Shown in pieces: positions 50,140-58,816 of a stretch of 64,000 bases of DNA (position 1 is its first letter; each line of letters opens with the position of its first letter). The notes beneath the pieces are model-generated. The model was not told the DNA's origin and made no database searches. It saw only the letters and a program-made list of their open reading frames with translations. Source of the stretch: an uncultured Coriobacteriaceae bacterium (GTDB lineage: Bacteria > Actinomycetota > Coriobacteriia > Coriobacteriales > Atopobiaceae); contig CACYGL010000009.1 of NCBI GenBank assembly GCA_902773995.1, forward strand, positions 1-64,000, read 5' to 3'. A program made the position numbers and the translations under genes.

Positions 50140-50295
50140 GCTCGAGCTCCCTTCGGTGCGGGCGGCACGGCGCCGCTCGTGGGCACGTGATCCTATCAGC
50201 CATAGTAGCGTGATGGGCCGGTGCGCGGGGATGAAGGGTGGCATCAAGGCCGCTCCGTCTGGGGGAATCTCTTGCTGGCGCGCCCTATGCCGCCG

Positions 50296-51555
50296 TTACC
50301 AATCTAAGCTGTCGGCATTCAGCAGGAAATCCCAGAGCCCAAGATGCAATATTCCAGCTTCATCATGCCATGAGCGTGCATCGCCCGCCTCGACGACAAC
50401 CTTCTTGAAGGAGTCATCGAGCTTCTTCAGGGGTCTTGTCTCCTGCTCAGCCTTCGATGGATCTACCACAGAATACGCTGACTGTACATAGTAGCGCCTG
50501 TCGGCAAGGTTGCAGACAAAGTCGACCTCAAGCCGAGCCCTCTCCCGCTTTCCTTTCGCATTCGTGACGGTGGTGTCCACTATCCCAACGTCAACGCTGT
50601 ATCCACGGGTGACGAGTTCATTGTAGATGGCGTTCTCCATCAGGTGGTTCTCCTCTTGCTGCCTGAAATTCAGGACGGCATTGCGCACTCCAAGGTCGGT
50701 GAAGTAGTACTTGAGCGGGGTCGAGATGTACGCACGGCCCTTGACGTCGTAGCGTTGGACCTTTTCGACCAGGAATGCCTCCCTCAAGTGTTCAATATAC
50801 GATGAGACGGTCTTGTTATCAGTTCCCCGCATGCCGTTGCTTGCGAACGTGTTCGCTATGCGCATGGGGTTGGTGAGAGATCCGACAGATGAAGCAAGAA
50901 TCCTCACGATTGAGTCGAGAGCCCCCTTGTCGTGTATGCCGTTGCGCTCCCGCACGTCAGTGAGATAGGTCTTCTCGAATAATGTGCGCAGATACGACGC
51001 CTTGGATTCATGGGACGTTCGGCTCAATACGAGGGGAAGGCCGCCATAGGTGTAGTAGTCACGCCACGCATCGCGCAGCGGTCCCTTATAAGCGGGAAAG
51101 AACTCGGAGAACGACAGAGGACGTACCCGCACCTCATCCCCGCGGCCTCGAAATTCGGTTATCACGTCAGACGAGAGGAACTTGGAATTGCTTCCCGTAA
51201 CGTAAATATCGGCATTGGGGATGCGAGCGAGGCCGTTGAGAGTGCGCTCGAAGCCCTCCACTTCCTGCACCTCGTCGAGCATGACATAAAAAGGGGAGTC
51301 GTCGGTGATTCGCTCGCGAACGTAATTTCCAAGCGCGTGTCTGTCTAGGAGCTCCTCATTGCGGTCGTCATCGAGCGCCACTTGGATGATGCGGTCGTCT
51401 GGCACTCCCTTGCTGCGCAGGTGCTCGGCAAAGATATCGAACAGGAGGTACGACTTCCCGCAGCGCCGCAACCCGGTAATCACCTTGATGGAACCGTTTC
51501 CCTCGCGCTCGATGAGCTTATTCAAATACGAAGGGCGATCAATTCTTTCGGCCAT
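50296..51555 (-). CDS. AAA_14/DUF4143-type ATPase
   Basis: This 419-residue protein has an N-terminal P-loop domain (Walker A GLRRCGKSY, Walker B FYVMLDEVQEVEGFE, sensor IYVTGSNSKFLSS) and a C-terminal DUF4143 region of winged-helix and nuclease-like fold (PLKYYFTDLGVRNAVLNFRQ, EVDFVCNLADRRYYVQSAY). The final part keeps an E-x-D-F-V/...Q-S-A-Y pattern reminiscent of PD-(D/E)XK endonucleases. These proteins are frequent in anaerobe genomes; the function is not established, and roles in defence or regulation have been suggested. The start overlaps the region of a 40-base dyad (51560-51599). Confidence 0.88.
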   Translation of the reverse strand: MAERIDRPSYLNKLIEREGNGSIKVITGLRRCGKSYLLFDIFAEHLRSKGVPDDRIIQVALDDDRNEELLDRHALGNYVRERITDDSPFYVMLDEVQEVEGFERTLNGLARIPNADIYVTGSNSKFLSSDVITEFRGRGDEVRVRPLSFSEFFPAYKGPLRDAWRDYYTYGGLPLVLSRTSHESKASYLRTLFEKTYLTDVRERNGIHDKGALDSIVRILASSVGSLTNPMRIANTFASNGMRGTDNKTVSSYIEHLREAFLVEKVQRYDVKGRAYISTPLKYYFTDLGVRNAVLNFRQQEENHLMENAIYNELVTRGYSVDVGIVDTTVTNAKGKRERARLEVDFVCNLADRRYYVQSAYSVVDPSKAEQETRPLKKLDDSFKKVVVEAGDARSWHDEAGILHLGLWDFLLNADSLDW

Positions 51556-51559
51556 ATTT

Positions 51560-51599
51560 AATTCCTAAAATCCGTTACATGTAACGTACTTTAGGAATT
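51560..51599 (-). promoter_or_regulatory. 40-base symmetric dyad covering the ribosome site of the ATPase gene
   Basis: Outer arms AATTCCTAAA (51560-51569) and TTTAGGAATT (51590-51599) and the central palindrome CGTTACATGTAACG (51573-51586) share one exact centre. On the minus strand the proximal arm supplies TTTAGGAATT with AGGA, the probable ribosome site of ATG 51555. Binding, or RNA folding, would block translation or transcription. Confidence 0.7.
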
Positions 51600-51730
51600 G
51601 TATATGATGATGAAGTGCTGCTTCTGAGGATTCCGGACGTTCGTGTAGTGCAGTCCCAGCGTCGGAAGTTCTCACTCAATGCCTGGCAATATCCTATTTG
51701 CCAAGAGGCCAGAACGCTGCCCCTAAACTC

Positions 51731-51765
51731 AAAAGCAGGCCAGAGAGAATAATCCCCTGGCCTGC
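51731..51765 (-). terminator. Terminator of the tRNA-Glu gene
   Basis: On the minus strand GCAGGCCAG pairs with CTGGCCTGC across a 13-base loop, then TTTTG. Confidence 0.85.
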
Positions 51766-51774
51766 ACATTAGCG

Positions 51775-51849
51775 TGGTGCCCCCAACGAGACTCGAACTC
51801 GTGTCGTCGCCTTGAAAGGGCGATGTCCTGACCGCTAGACGATGGGGAC
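51775..51849 (-). tRNA. tRNA-Glu (TTC)
   Basis: A 75-base tRNA with acceptor GTCCCCA/TGGGGGC (one G-U), anticodon loop CTTTCAA (TTC at 51816-51814), T arm ACGAG/CTCGT, and an encoded CCA. A terminator lies just downstream. Confidence 0.95.
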
Positions 51850-51880
51850 GCAGATGAGAGTATATCAGAGCGACGCGCCT

Positions 51881-52852
51881 CTACCAGTCGTAGCCGTTCT
51901 CCTCCGCATATGCCTCGCCAGAAGCGTGGAACCACGGGAAGGCGTCCGTCCAGGCGATGAAGTCGGGCACGTCTGCAATGATGGGCTCCGCCTCGTGGAC
52001 GGCAAACGTTGCCTCCTCGAAGCCCCCTGCGGGAACCTCGGGCCTGTCTGGGAGGTAGATCTCTACAAACGTGGGTCTGAGCAGGGCGTACGCCGCCCCC
52101 TCGCAGAGCTCGCCGTACCCGCGCAGTGCACGGCGCGCGGCGTTCATGCGACCCAGCTTGTAGAGGAGGATGGTGCGGCCAAGGTTGAGCCAGGAGTTCT
52201 CGCGCCCGGCAAGGCGCGCGTCAAGCTCGTTGAAGCCCTCCTCGTCCTCCAGACGCGCCAGGGCCAGCGCAGCTGTGAGCCTGCCGCCAACCTGGTCTTT
52301 GGGTGACGCCGCCATGAGGCCGCGCGAGACGTCGAGCGCCATGCGGTAGCGGCCACCGGCAAGGCAGGTGCGTGCGATGGCATCCCACAGGCGCAGCCGC
52401 GGCCGCGTGAAGACGTCGTCCCAGGCGTCGCCAGTGGATCCAAGGGTAAGCTCGTTCGCCTCGTCGGCCTTTGCCTCGATCTCGAGCAGCGCGTCGAGCC
52501 TGTCATCGGGGTCAAGGTCTGCGGCAAGCACCTGCACGAGCTGTGCGTCCAGGCAGCCGCCGTCCTGCGAGAGCGCCTGGTCGCATGCTGCCGAGAGCGT
52601 CTGCAACCTGCGCTCGCGTGCCGCGCGGAACTCCTCGTCATCGAGAAGGTCGTCATCGGCGCCGGCGCGGTGAAACGCGTCCAGCGCGCCAACGAGCGTG
52701 GCGAACGACGCCTGCTCGGGGGAGTCAACAAAGGCCGCGGGGTTCTCGCGCACGGCCAGACACAGCTCGGCAAACCCCTCGTCAGAGAGGGTGCCTATCT
52801 TCTCGCGGCGACGTTGGGCGCACCTGAGGACAAGCTCTTCCCGTCCGTTCAC
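51881..52852 (-). CDS. Uncharacterised helical-repeat protein
   Basis: I do not recognise this 323-residue protein. It is acidic, rich in Ala, Leu, Asp and Glu, without membrane segments or signal peptide. Blocks such as GRYRMALDVSRGLMAASPKDQ and GAAYALLRPTFVEIY look like paired antiparallel helices of TPR type. It starts at a GTG that overlaps the stop of the upstream gene (GTGA), so the two are coupled. The upstream neighbour has a similar composition and repeat style; they may be diverged copies. A scaffolding or protein-interaction role would be typical, but nothing specific can be said. Confidence 0.6.
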   Translation of the reverse strand: MNGREELVLRCAQRRREKIGTLSDEGFAELCLAVRENPAAFVDSPEQASFATLVGALDAFHRAGADDDLLDDEEFRAARERRLQTLSAACDQALSQDGGCLDAQLVQVLAADLDPDDRLDALLEIEAKADEANELTLGSTGDAWDDVFTRPRLRLWDAIARTCLAGGRYRMALDVSRGLMAASPKDQVGGRLTAALALARLEDEEGFNELDARLAGRENSWLNLGRTILLYKLGRMNAARRALRGYGELCEGAAYALLRPTFVEIYLPDRPEVPAGGFEEATFAVHEAEPIIADVPDFIAWTDAFPWFHASGEAYAEENGYDW

Positions 52853-53922
52853 GAGGCATCACCATCCTGCGTGCCCTTCTTGCCCTGCTGGTAGTAAGGG
52901 GCGGAAAGCTCCTGTGCCTCAGCGAGCGCCTCGGGGTAGAGCTTGGCCGTGGTCCGCGCGACCCAGGAGCCAAGTACGCCGCGCCCGCTCTTGTCGTCGC
53001 CTTCCTGGAGCAGCACCGTTGCCTCGGAGACGGCAAGGATGAGCTCGTCCTCGCTATAGGGCGGCACAGCGAGACGGGCAAAGACGCCGTCCGGCAGCTC
53101 CGTTTGCGTAATAAGCGCGGACGCGCAGCCAGGATAGACGGCAATGAGGTGCTCGAGGAGTTGCCGGGCAAGGCTCATGTCGTGGGCCTTGTGCGCCAGT
53201 GCAAGTCGTGCGATTCCCATCCAGGCGTCGTCTGCGGGACGCGACGGCACAATGGCGCCGTAGCGCTTCGCCAGCGCGTCGAGGGATGCCTCGTCTTCGA
53301 GCTTTGCGTAGGCAAGGGCCAGCGTGAACCGGACGTCTGCCTGGTCCGAGGGGTCCTGCTGCAGCAGCCGCTCGCCGGTCTCTATGCAGCTGCGGTTGCG
53401 GCCGCAGATGAGCGCCTCTTCTGCCAGCGCAGCCATCCACCGCCTATAGGGACGAAGGGCGATGTCGCGGCCAAGGGCAATGCGCTCATCGTCCCCGTCG
53501 TTTGGCACGGCGTCGCGAACGGCCTGGCAGGACGCGAGGACCTCGTCCGCGCCCTCCTGGAGGAAGGTGAACTGGGCATCAAAGCTGGGGCTCACGCGCG
53601 AGGCGCGCATGCGGATAGCGTCGTGACACTTGGGGTCGAGCGAGATGGCCTCGTCGAGAAGGTCGCGCCCGCGGTTGATGAGCGCGTCAGCCCTGTCCTC
53701 ACTCGAGAAGGGAAGCTGGTAGTCGATGATCTCGGCGGCAACGGCCACCAGGTGGAAGGCGCGGTCGGCATCGGACTGGGGGAGCGTGTCTCGATCGCGG
53801 GCAAAGCGGCGGCCAAAGTCCGTGAACGCCTTGGCGGCAGCGACGGGGTTCCCCTTGGGCAGCGACTGCGCATAGCGCAGCGCCAGGCGCTGGTAGTCCT
53901 CTCTCCTTGGGTCAAATGCCAC
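52849..53922 (-). CDS. Uncharacterised TPR-like protein
   Basis: This 357-residue protein is not recognised beyond helical repeats of tetratricopeptide style, for example DLLDEAISLDPKCHDAIRM, RSCIETGERLLQQDPSDQ and MSLARQLLEHLIAVYPGC, each a helix pair with the small-residue and Pro pattern of TPRs. It is cytoplasmic (no signal or membrane helices). The start is a GTG at 53922-53920, chosen because AAAGGAGG lies six bases upstream and an earlier in-frame start lacks a site. The downstream gene starts within its stop codon. Confidence 0.65.
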   Translation of the reverse strand: MAFDPRREDYQRLALRYAQSLPKGNPVAAAKAFTDFGRRFARDRDTLPQSDADRAFHLVAVAAEIIDYQLPFSSEDRADALINRGRDLLDEAISLDPKCHDAIRMRASRVSPSFDAQFTFLQEGADEVLASCQAVRDAVPNDGDDERIALGRDIALRPYRRWMAALAEEALICGRNRSCIETGERLLQQDPSDQADVRFTLALAYAKLEDEASLDALAKRYGAIVPSRPADDAWMGIARLALAHKAHDMSLARQLLEHLIAVYPGCASALITQTELPDGVFARLAVPPYSEDELILAVSEATVLLQEGDDKSGRGVLGSWVARTTAKLYPEALAEAQELSAPYYQQGKKGTQDGDAS

Positions 53923-54035
53923 GGTGCGCCTCCTTTCGTCGCTCTCATGGTATCCCATGCGTGGCACGACAAAGGACGCCACGGGTAACTGGCCAACCTG
54001 CCCGCAAACGAGGGTTGCTATCTCTCGAATACCAC

Positions 54036-54116
54036 GAACGGTTGTCAAAATACGGTGAACGGTTGAAAAATGTTTCGAAACGAGGTCCCAAACGATTACA
54101 TCTTGGAGAACGTTTG
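54036..54116 (+). promoter_or_regulatory. Direct repeats GAACGGTTG spaced 21 bases
   Basis: Copies begin at 54036 and 54057, with a one-mismatch copy at 54108. Two-turn spacing is typical of dimeric regulators reading direct repeats, including LytTR proteins. Confidence 0.4.
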
Positions 54117-54190
54117 AAGGGAGGTGTATTGCGAACAGCGTTTTTGAACTATCGAAAAATATACAATACTCGATAAAACTATTTGGCAGA

Positions 54191-54226
54191 TATCCAAAAA
54201 TATCCAGAATTTATTGAAAGTATCCA
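54191..54226 (+). promoter_or_regulatory. Phased TATCCA repeats upstream of cstA
   Basis: Three TATCCA copies start at 54191, 54201 and 54221, each followed by an A-rich tail. The 10- and 20-base spacing puts them on the same DNA face about 120-150 bases before the cstA start. Confidence 0.4.
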
Positions 54227-54343
54227 ATACTTTAGGGTAGTTGAGTGAATCCCCAACTCCATCTCAAGGTTGTACCATGCCGCGCACCGAGCGCAAACAG
54301 CGGAAACGGTCCGCAGCGCCCTACCCTAAGGAGGTAAGACGAC

Positions 54344-56200
54344 ATGAATGGCATCACGATCATCTTGATAAGTGCGGTGGTCCTGATTATTGGCTACCTC
54401 GGGTACGGGCGCTGGCTAGCTAAGTTATGGGGCGTCGATTCCAAGGCCCTCACCCCTGCGGTCCGCATGGAGGACGGCAAGGACTTCTCGCCCGCACAGC
54501 GCTTCTCCGTGTTTGCCCACCAGTTCTCCTCGATCTGTGGCGCAGGCCCTGTCACGGGTACCATCGTCGCCATGATGTTTGGCTGGCTCCCTGTGCTCCT
54601 CTGGGTCCTTGTCGGCGGCATCTTCTTTGGCGCCGTCCATGACTTTGGCGCGCTGTACGCCTCTGTCAAGAACAACGGCAAGTCGCTTGGCCAGCTCATC
54701 GAGAAGTACATTGGCAAGGCCGGCCGTCACCTGTTCCTGGCGTTCTCCTGGCTGTTCTGCTGCATTGTCATCGCTGCGTTCGTCTCTATGGTGGCGGGCA
54801 CGTTTGCCACCACCGCCGCTGCCGACGGTTCCGTTGACTTCGCCAAGTCCTACGCCGGTGGCTGCGCGGGCACCATCTCCATCCTGCTTACCTTCTCGGC
54901 CATCTTCTTTGGCTGGGCGTGCCGCAAGTGGGACCTCAAGGGTGTCGCAAAGTTCCTGTTTGCTCTCGTGTGCATCGCAGTTCCCTTTGCGCTTGGCATG
55001 GTGTTCCCGATTTACCTCAACGCCACTGGCTGGATTGCTGTCGTGACGCTCTACCTGATCCTCGCAAGCGCCATGCCCATCCAGACGCTCAAGACCCCAC
55101 GTGACTTCCTTACGACCATCATGATGGTCGCCATGATCGCGTGCGCCGTCCTCGGCATCATCGCGCTGGGCATCAATGGCCAGGCCACGATAACGGCGCC
55201 GATGGTTGTGAGCTCCGAGACGCTCGACGCCCTGGCAGCTAAGGGCAACTACCTCTTCCCGGTTCTGTTCGTCTCTGTTGCCTGCGGTGCCCTGTCCGGC
55301 TTCCACAGCCTCGTCTCCTCCGGCACGTCCTCTAAGCAGATCTCCAACGAGACCCACATACTCCCCGTTGGCTACGGCGCTATGGTCCTCGAGTCCTTCG
55401 TTGGCGTGCTTGCCATCGTGACCGCCGGCATCATGTTTGGCGACATGAACACCGCCGGCACGGGCGCCCTCAACGCGGGCACCGCCTCGACGCCGTTCCA
55501 GATCTTCGCTGCCGGCGTCGCTCGCGGCATGGAGCTCATGGGCTTCAACGCCACGTTCGCCACGGTCTTCATGACCATGAACGTCTCTGCACTGGCGCTC
55601 ACCTCCGTTGATGCCGTTGCTCGCATTGGCCGCACCAGCTGGCAGGAGTTCTTCTACGAGACCAACGACGCCGCCTCTACTTCTTCCGAGCAGTCCGGTG
55701 CCCGCAAGGTCCTCACCAACACCGCCTTCTCCATCGCTGTCACGCTGGTCTTGGGTATCGCCCTGTGCTTTGGTGGCTACCTCAACATCTGGCCGCTCTT
55801 TGGTGCGTCCAACCAGCTGCTCGGTGGTATGACCATGATCACCCTCGCCGTCTTCTGCAAGTGCACCGGTCGCAAGGGCTGGATGCTCTACGTGCCTGTG
55901 GCGTTCCTGCTCGTGTGCACCTTCACGTCGCTTGGCATGAGCATCTACGGCTGCTGGACTGCCGTTGCCGCCGACCAGTCCTTCGCGGTCATCGCGACCA
56001 AGGGCCTGCAGCTTGTGGTTGCCATCCTGATCGTGATCCTGGGCGTCATCGTTGCCTACAACTGTCTGAAGGAGCTCTTCACCAAGAAGGCCGGCTCCAT
56101 CCCCGACGAGGAGCCCGAGTGGTCCGAGCTTGGCCGCAAGCACGTCGAGGAGTCCAAGCGCGACGTTGCCGTAGACACCAAGACCGAGGTAACCGCGTAA
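54344..56200 (+). CDS. cstA: CstA-family peptide/pyruvate transporter
   Basis: This 618-residue integral membrane protein of the CstA family has about 16 hydrophobic segments. Conserved parts are the N-terminal ISAVVLIIGYLGYGRWLA, FAHQFSSICGAGPVTGTIVA, the loop GAVHDFGALYASVKNNGKSL, the segment FHSLVSSGTSSKQISNETH, and LFGASNQLLGGMTMI towards the end. CstA proteins import peptides or pyruvate under carbon limitation. AAGGAGGT precedes the ATG. The long, repeat-containing upstream region suggests strong regulation; in Escherichia coli the homologue BtsT is controlled by a LytTR two-component system. A perfect terminator follows, so the gene is monocistronic. Confidence 0.93.
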   Translation: MNGITIILISAVVLIIGYLGYGRWLAKLWGVDSKALTPAVRMEDGKDFSPAQRFSVFAHQFSSICGAGPVTGTIVAMMFGWLPVLLWVLVGGIFFGAVHDFGALYASVKNNGKSLGQLIEKYIGKAGRHLFLAFSWLFCCIVIAAFVSMVAGTFATTAAADGSVDFAKSYAGGCAGTISILLTFSAIFFGWACRKWDLKGVAKFLFALVCIAVPFALGMVFPIYLNATGWIAVVTLYLILASAMPIQTLKTPRDFLTTIMMVAMIACAVLGIIALGINGQATITAPMVVSSETLDALAAKGNYLFPVLFVSVACGALSGFHSLVSSGTSSKQISNETHILPVGYGAMVLESFVGVLAIVTAGIMFGDMNTAGTGALNAGTASTPFQIFAAGVARGMELMGFNATFATVFMTMNVSALALTSVDAVARIGRTSWQEFFYETNDAASTSSEQSGARKVLTNTAFSIAVTLVLGIALCFGGYLNIWPLFGASNQLLGGMTMITLAVFCKCTGRKGWMLYVPVAFLLVCTFTSLGMSIYGCWTAVAADQSFAVIATKGLQLVVAILIVILGVIVAYNCLKELFTKKAGSIPDEEPEWSELGRKHVEESKRDVAVDTKTEVTA

Positions 56201-56227
56201 GACGACTTCTCGTAATGCGTTTGATGG

Positions 56228-56260
56228 GGCGCCTGGTGCTACCAACACCAGGCGCCTTTT
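56228..56260 (+). terminator. Terminator of cstA
   Basis: A perfect 11-pair stem (GGCGCCTGGTG with CACCAGGCGCC) and a seven-base loop, then TTTT. Confidence 0.9.
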
Positions 56261-56575
56261 CTGTGCACAAATAGGAGAGAGATGTGTTGAAGATGTGATG
56301 ATTTCGTCACGACGAGGTGTCGAAGAAGACCGAGGGTAAGGACCTCGATGGAGCAAGGACACGGCCTCGTTCCTGCGCGGAACCGTTTGCTGAAAGCGAC
56401 CTCTTGCTGTCTCCCATCTGATAGGATGGGGCCGCATTCAAGGACGGACCGGCGGGTGCGTCTTTCGTCGCTCGTCCGGCTCCGAGGTGTTCCAGGTAGG
56501 GCATCAGGGAAGGCCAAACGGTCTTCTCAAACATTTGCCGCCATTGGTGGCGGCCAGTGAATTGGAGGATGTGCT
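56261..56575. other. Intergenic region upstream of the alcohol dehydrogenase
   Basis: No gene was seen. GTGATGATTTCGTCAC (56295-56310) is a short imperfect dyad. A GCCGCC/GGCGGC hairpin (about 56540-56555) lies next to the GGAGG ribosome site of the dehydrogenase. Confidence 0.4.
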
Positions 56576-57732
56576 ATGGGACGTTTTACCAACCCGCGTG
56601 ACCTGTACTTTGGTGAGGGCGCCCGCCACGAGGTTAAGAACCTCAAGGGCGAGAAGGCCGTCATCGTTTCTGGTGGCCACAGCATGCGCCGCGGCGGCTT
56701 CCTGCAGGACGTGCAGAAGGACCTGGAGGACGCTGGCTTTGAGGTCAAGCTGTTCGAGGGCGTCGAGTCCGATCCCTCCATCGAGACGGTCATGAAGGGC
56801 GCCAAGTTCATGCAGGACTTTGGCCCGGACTGGATTGTTGCTATCGGCGGCGGCTCGCCTATCGATGCTGCTAAGGCCATGTGGGTGTTCTACGAGTACC
56901 CCGACGAGAAGTTCGACAACATCATCCAGCCGTTCTCGTTCCCCGAGCTGCGTCACAAGGCTCACTTCTGCGCCATTAGCTCCACCTCCGGCACCGCTAC
57001 CGAGGTAACCGCCTTCTCCGTCATCACCGACTACGAGCACGGCATCAAGTACCCGCTGGCCGACTTCAACATCACCCCTGATGTCGCCATCGTCGATCCT
57101 GAGCTCACCTACTCCATGCCCCAGAAGCTCTGCGCGCACACCGGCATGGACGCCCTCACCCACTGCCTCGAGGCTTACGTCTCGACCGCTGCCTCCATGT
57201 TCACCGACGCCGACGCCCTTCACGGCATCCGTGAGATTACGCAGTGGCTGCCCGTCTCCTACACCGGTGACCACGAGGGCCGCAAGCACATGCACGAGGC
57301 TCAGTGCCTCGCCGGTCTGGCCTTCTCCTCTGGCCTGCTCGGTATCGTGCACTCCATGGCGCACAAGACCGGCGCCGCGTTCGAGAACGGCCACATCATC
57401 CACGGTGCCGCCAACGCCATGTACCTCGGCAAGGCCATCCAGTGGAACTCCAAGGATCCTCGCGCTCACGAGCGCTACGCCTATGTTGCCAAGGAGATCC
57501 TGCACCTTCCCGGCACCACCGACGACCAGCTCATCGACTCCCTCGTCGAGAAGATTCGCAGCATGAACGACGAGCTGCACATCCTGAGAAGGAGTTCCTC
57601 GAGAAGCTCCCGACCATCGCTGCCAACGCTGTTCAGGATGCCTGCACGCCCGAGAACCCGCGCGAGACCAAGGCCGAGGACTTCGAGAAGATCCTCAAGT
57701 GCTGCTACTACGACGAGCCGGTCAACTTCTAG
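56576..57732 (+). pseudogene. Iron-containing (NAD(P)-dependent butanol-type) alcohol dehydrogenase, frame broken near the C-terminus
   Basis: This Fe-ADH family enzyme would interconvert aldehydes and alcohols. The frame from ATG 56576 (GGAGG upstream) shows the opening MGRFTNPRDLYFGEGARHEV, the nucleotide loop AIGGGSPIDAAKAMW, SSTSGTATEVTAFSV and the iron ligands in MDALTHCLEAY and VHSMAHKTGAAFENGHIIHG, up to MNDELHI (57583). The conserved end (EKEFLEKLPTIAANAVQDAC ... CYYDEPVNF, stop 57732) is in another frame. Family members have about ten residues between these blocks, so about 30 bases seem lost at 57584. Without repair the protein would end in unrelated sequence and lose its last helices. 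Confidence 0.8.
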
Positions 57733-57766
57733 TTTCCGTCCTAGTAGTACAAGCGTTGCCGTCCGA

Positions 57767-57798
57767 GGGGGTCGGAGCCTTTGGCTCCGACCCCCTTT
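57767..57798 (+). terminator. Terminator of the alcohol dehydrogenase
   Basis: A perfect 13-pair stem (GGGGGTCGGAGCC with GGCTCCGACCCCC), loop TTT, then TTTC. Confidence 0.9.
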
Positions 57799-57832
57799 CT
57801 GCATTCTTGACATGCCAACCTTGCCCCCTCGG

Positions 57833-57946
57833 AAACCTCACACGTAATATTTCTTCTTTGATTTTAAGAACGTGCCAACTGGGCTTTTCTCGGAAGATAT
57901 CAGATAAGAAATAACACGTGTGAGGTTTACTTACAGGTGTGAGGTT
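57833..57946. promoter_or_regulatory. Candidate operator cluster upstream of deoC
   Basis: AAACCTCACACGT (57833-57845) is the exact inverse complement of ACGTGTGAGGTTT (57916-57928); a third copy, GGTGTGAGGTT (57936-57946), lies one helical turn or so further in direct orientation. This suggests looping repression of the deo genes. Confidence 0.55.
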
Positions 57947-58102
57947 GATTTGCCGAGAATGGCTGCGGTTGAACTGAGACGTGCTGCCTTCGGAAGTCAG
58001 CGATTGTCGATACGCTGGCTATCGATCTCGTTGCACCAATTTCCCGGTTGTGACAAGGTGAGAGCGGAAGCTATGGGAGGGCTTGAAAGACGGGAGTACG
58101 TT

Positions 58103-58744
58103 ATGGACCTCAACGGCTACATCGACCACACCAACCTCAAGCAGAACGCAACTCAGGCTGACATTGAGCGCCTGTGTGACGAGGCCATCAGGTACCACTT
58201 CGCGACGGTTGCCATCAACTCGTGCTGGACGGCGATGGCAGCCAAGCGCCTTGCGGGCACCGGCGTGGGCGTAACCACCTGCATCGGCTTCCCCCTGGGA
58301 GCCTGCTCCACGCAGGCAAAGGTCGCCGAGGCCACGCAGGCCGTTGCGGACGGCACCACTGAGATTGACATGGTGATTAACGGCGGCCACCTCGTTGCTG
58401 GTGATGACCAGTACGTCATCGACGACATTGCCGCCGTCGTCAAGGCCGCGCAGGGACATCCGGTGAAGGTCATCCTCGAGTGCTGTCTGCTCAACGACGA
58501 GCAGATTGTCCGCGCCTGCGAGGATTCGGTCGCCGCCGGCGCCTCGTTCGTGAAGACCAGCACCGGCTTCTCGACTGGCGGCGCCACGGTGCATGACGTC
58601 GCGCTCATGCGCAAGACCGTCGGTGACCGTTGCAAGGTCAAGGCCGCAGGAGGCATCCACACCAAGGAGGAGGCGCTCGCGATGGTCGAGGCGGGTGCCG
58701 ACCGGCTTGGCTGCAGTGCTGGCATCAGGATTGTCGAGGGGTAA
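58103..58744 (+). CDS. deoC: Deoxyribose-phosphate aldolase
   Basis: DeoC cleaves 2-deoxyribose 5-phosphate to glyceraldehyde 3-phosphate and acetaldehyde. The 213-residue class I aldolase shows DHTNLKQNAT at the N-terminus, VTTCIGFPLGA, DMVINGGHLVAGD, KVILECCLL, the Schiff-base lysine in FVKTSTGFSTGGAT, and KAAGGIHTKEEALAMVEAGA with the second active-site lysine. ATG 58103 is preceded by GGGAG at eight bases; longer in-frame versions have no such site. deoB and deoD follow, so nucleosides are degraded in one gene set. The broken alcohol dehydrogenase next door could have handled the acetaldehyde. Confidence 0.94.
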   Translation: MDLNGYIDHTNLKQNATQADIERLCDEAIRYHFATVAINSCWTAMAAKRLAGTGVGVTTCIGFPLGACSTQAKVAEATQAVADGTTEIDMVINGGHLVAGDDQYVIDDIAAVVKAAQGHPVKVILECCLLNDEQIVRACEDSVAAGASFVKTSTGFSTGGATVHDVALMRKTVGDRCKVKAAGGIHTKEEALAMVEAGADRLGCSAGIRIVEG

Positions 58745-58770
58745 TACTTCTAGAGACACTGTACTCTAAG

Positions 58771-58800
58771 TGCCCGGCGGAGCTTTTGCTCCGCCGGGCA
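58771..58800. terminator. Hairpin between deoC and deoB
   Basis: A perfect 13-pair stem (TGCCCGGCGGAGC with GCTCCGCCGGGCA) has a TTTT loop. No T run follows on the plus strand, so it may be an mRNA processing or attenuation element. Confidence 0.5.
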
Positions 58801-58816
58801 TAAAAAGGGAGGCCAC

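Larger units (their letters stand above)
53923..54343. other. A+T-rich regulatory region upstream of cstA
   Basis: No gene is supported. The DNA from 54030 to 54245 is far richer in A+T than its surroundings. It contains GAACGGTTG at 54036 and 54057 (21 bases apart), the related GAACGTTTG at 54108, and TATCCA at 54191, 54201 and 54221 (10 and 20 bases apart, so on one face of the helix). Confidence 0.6.
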
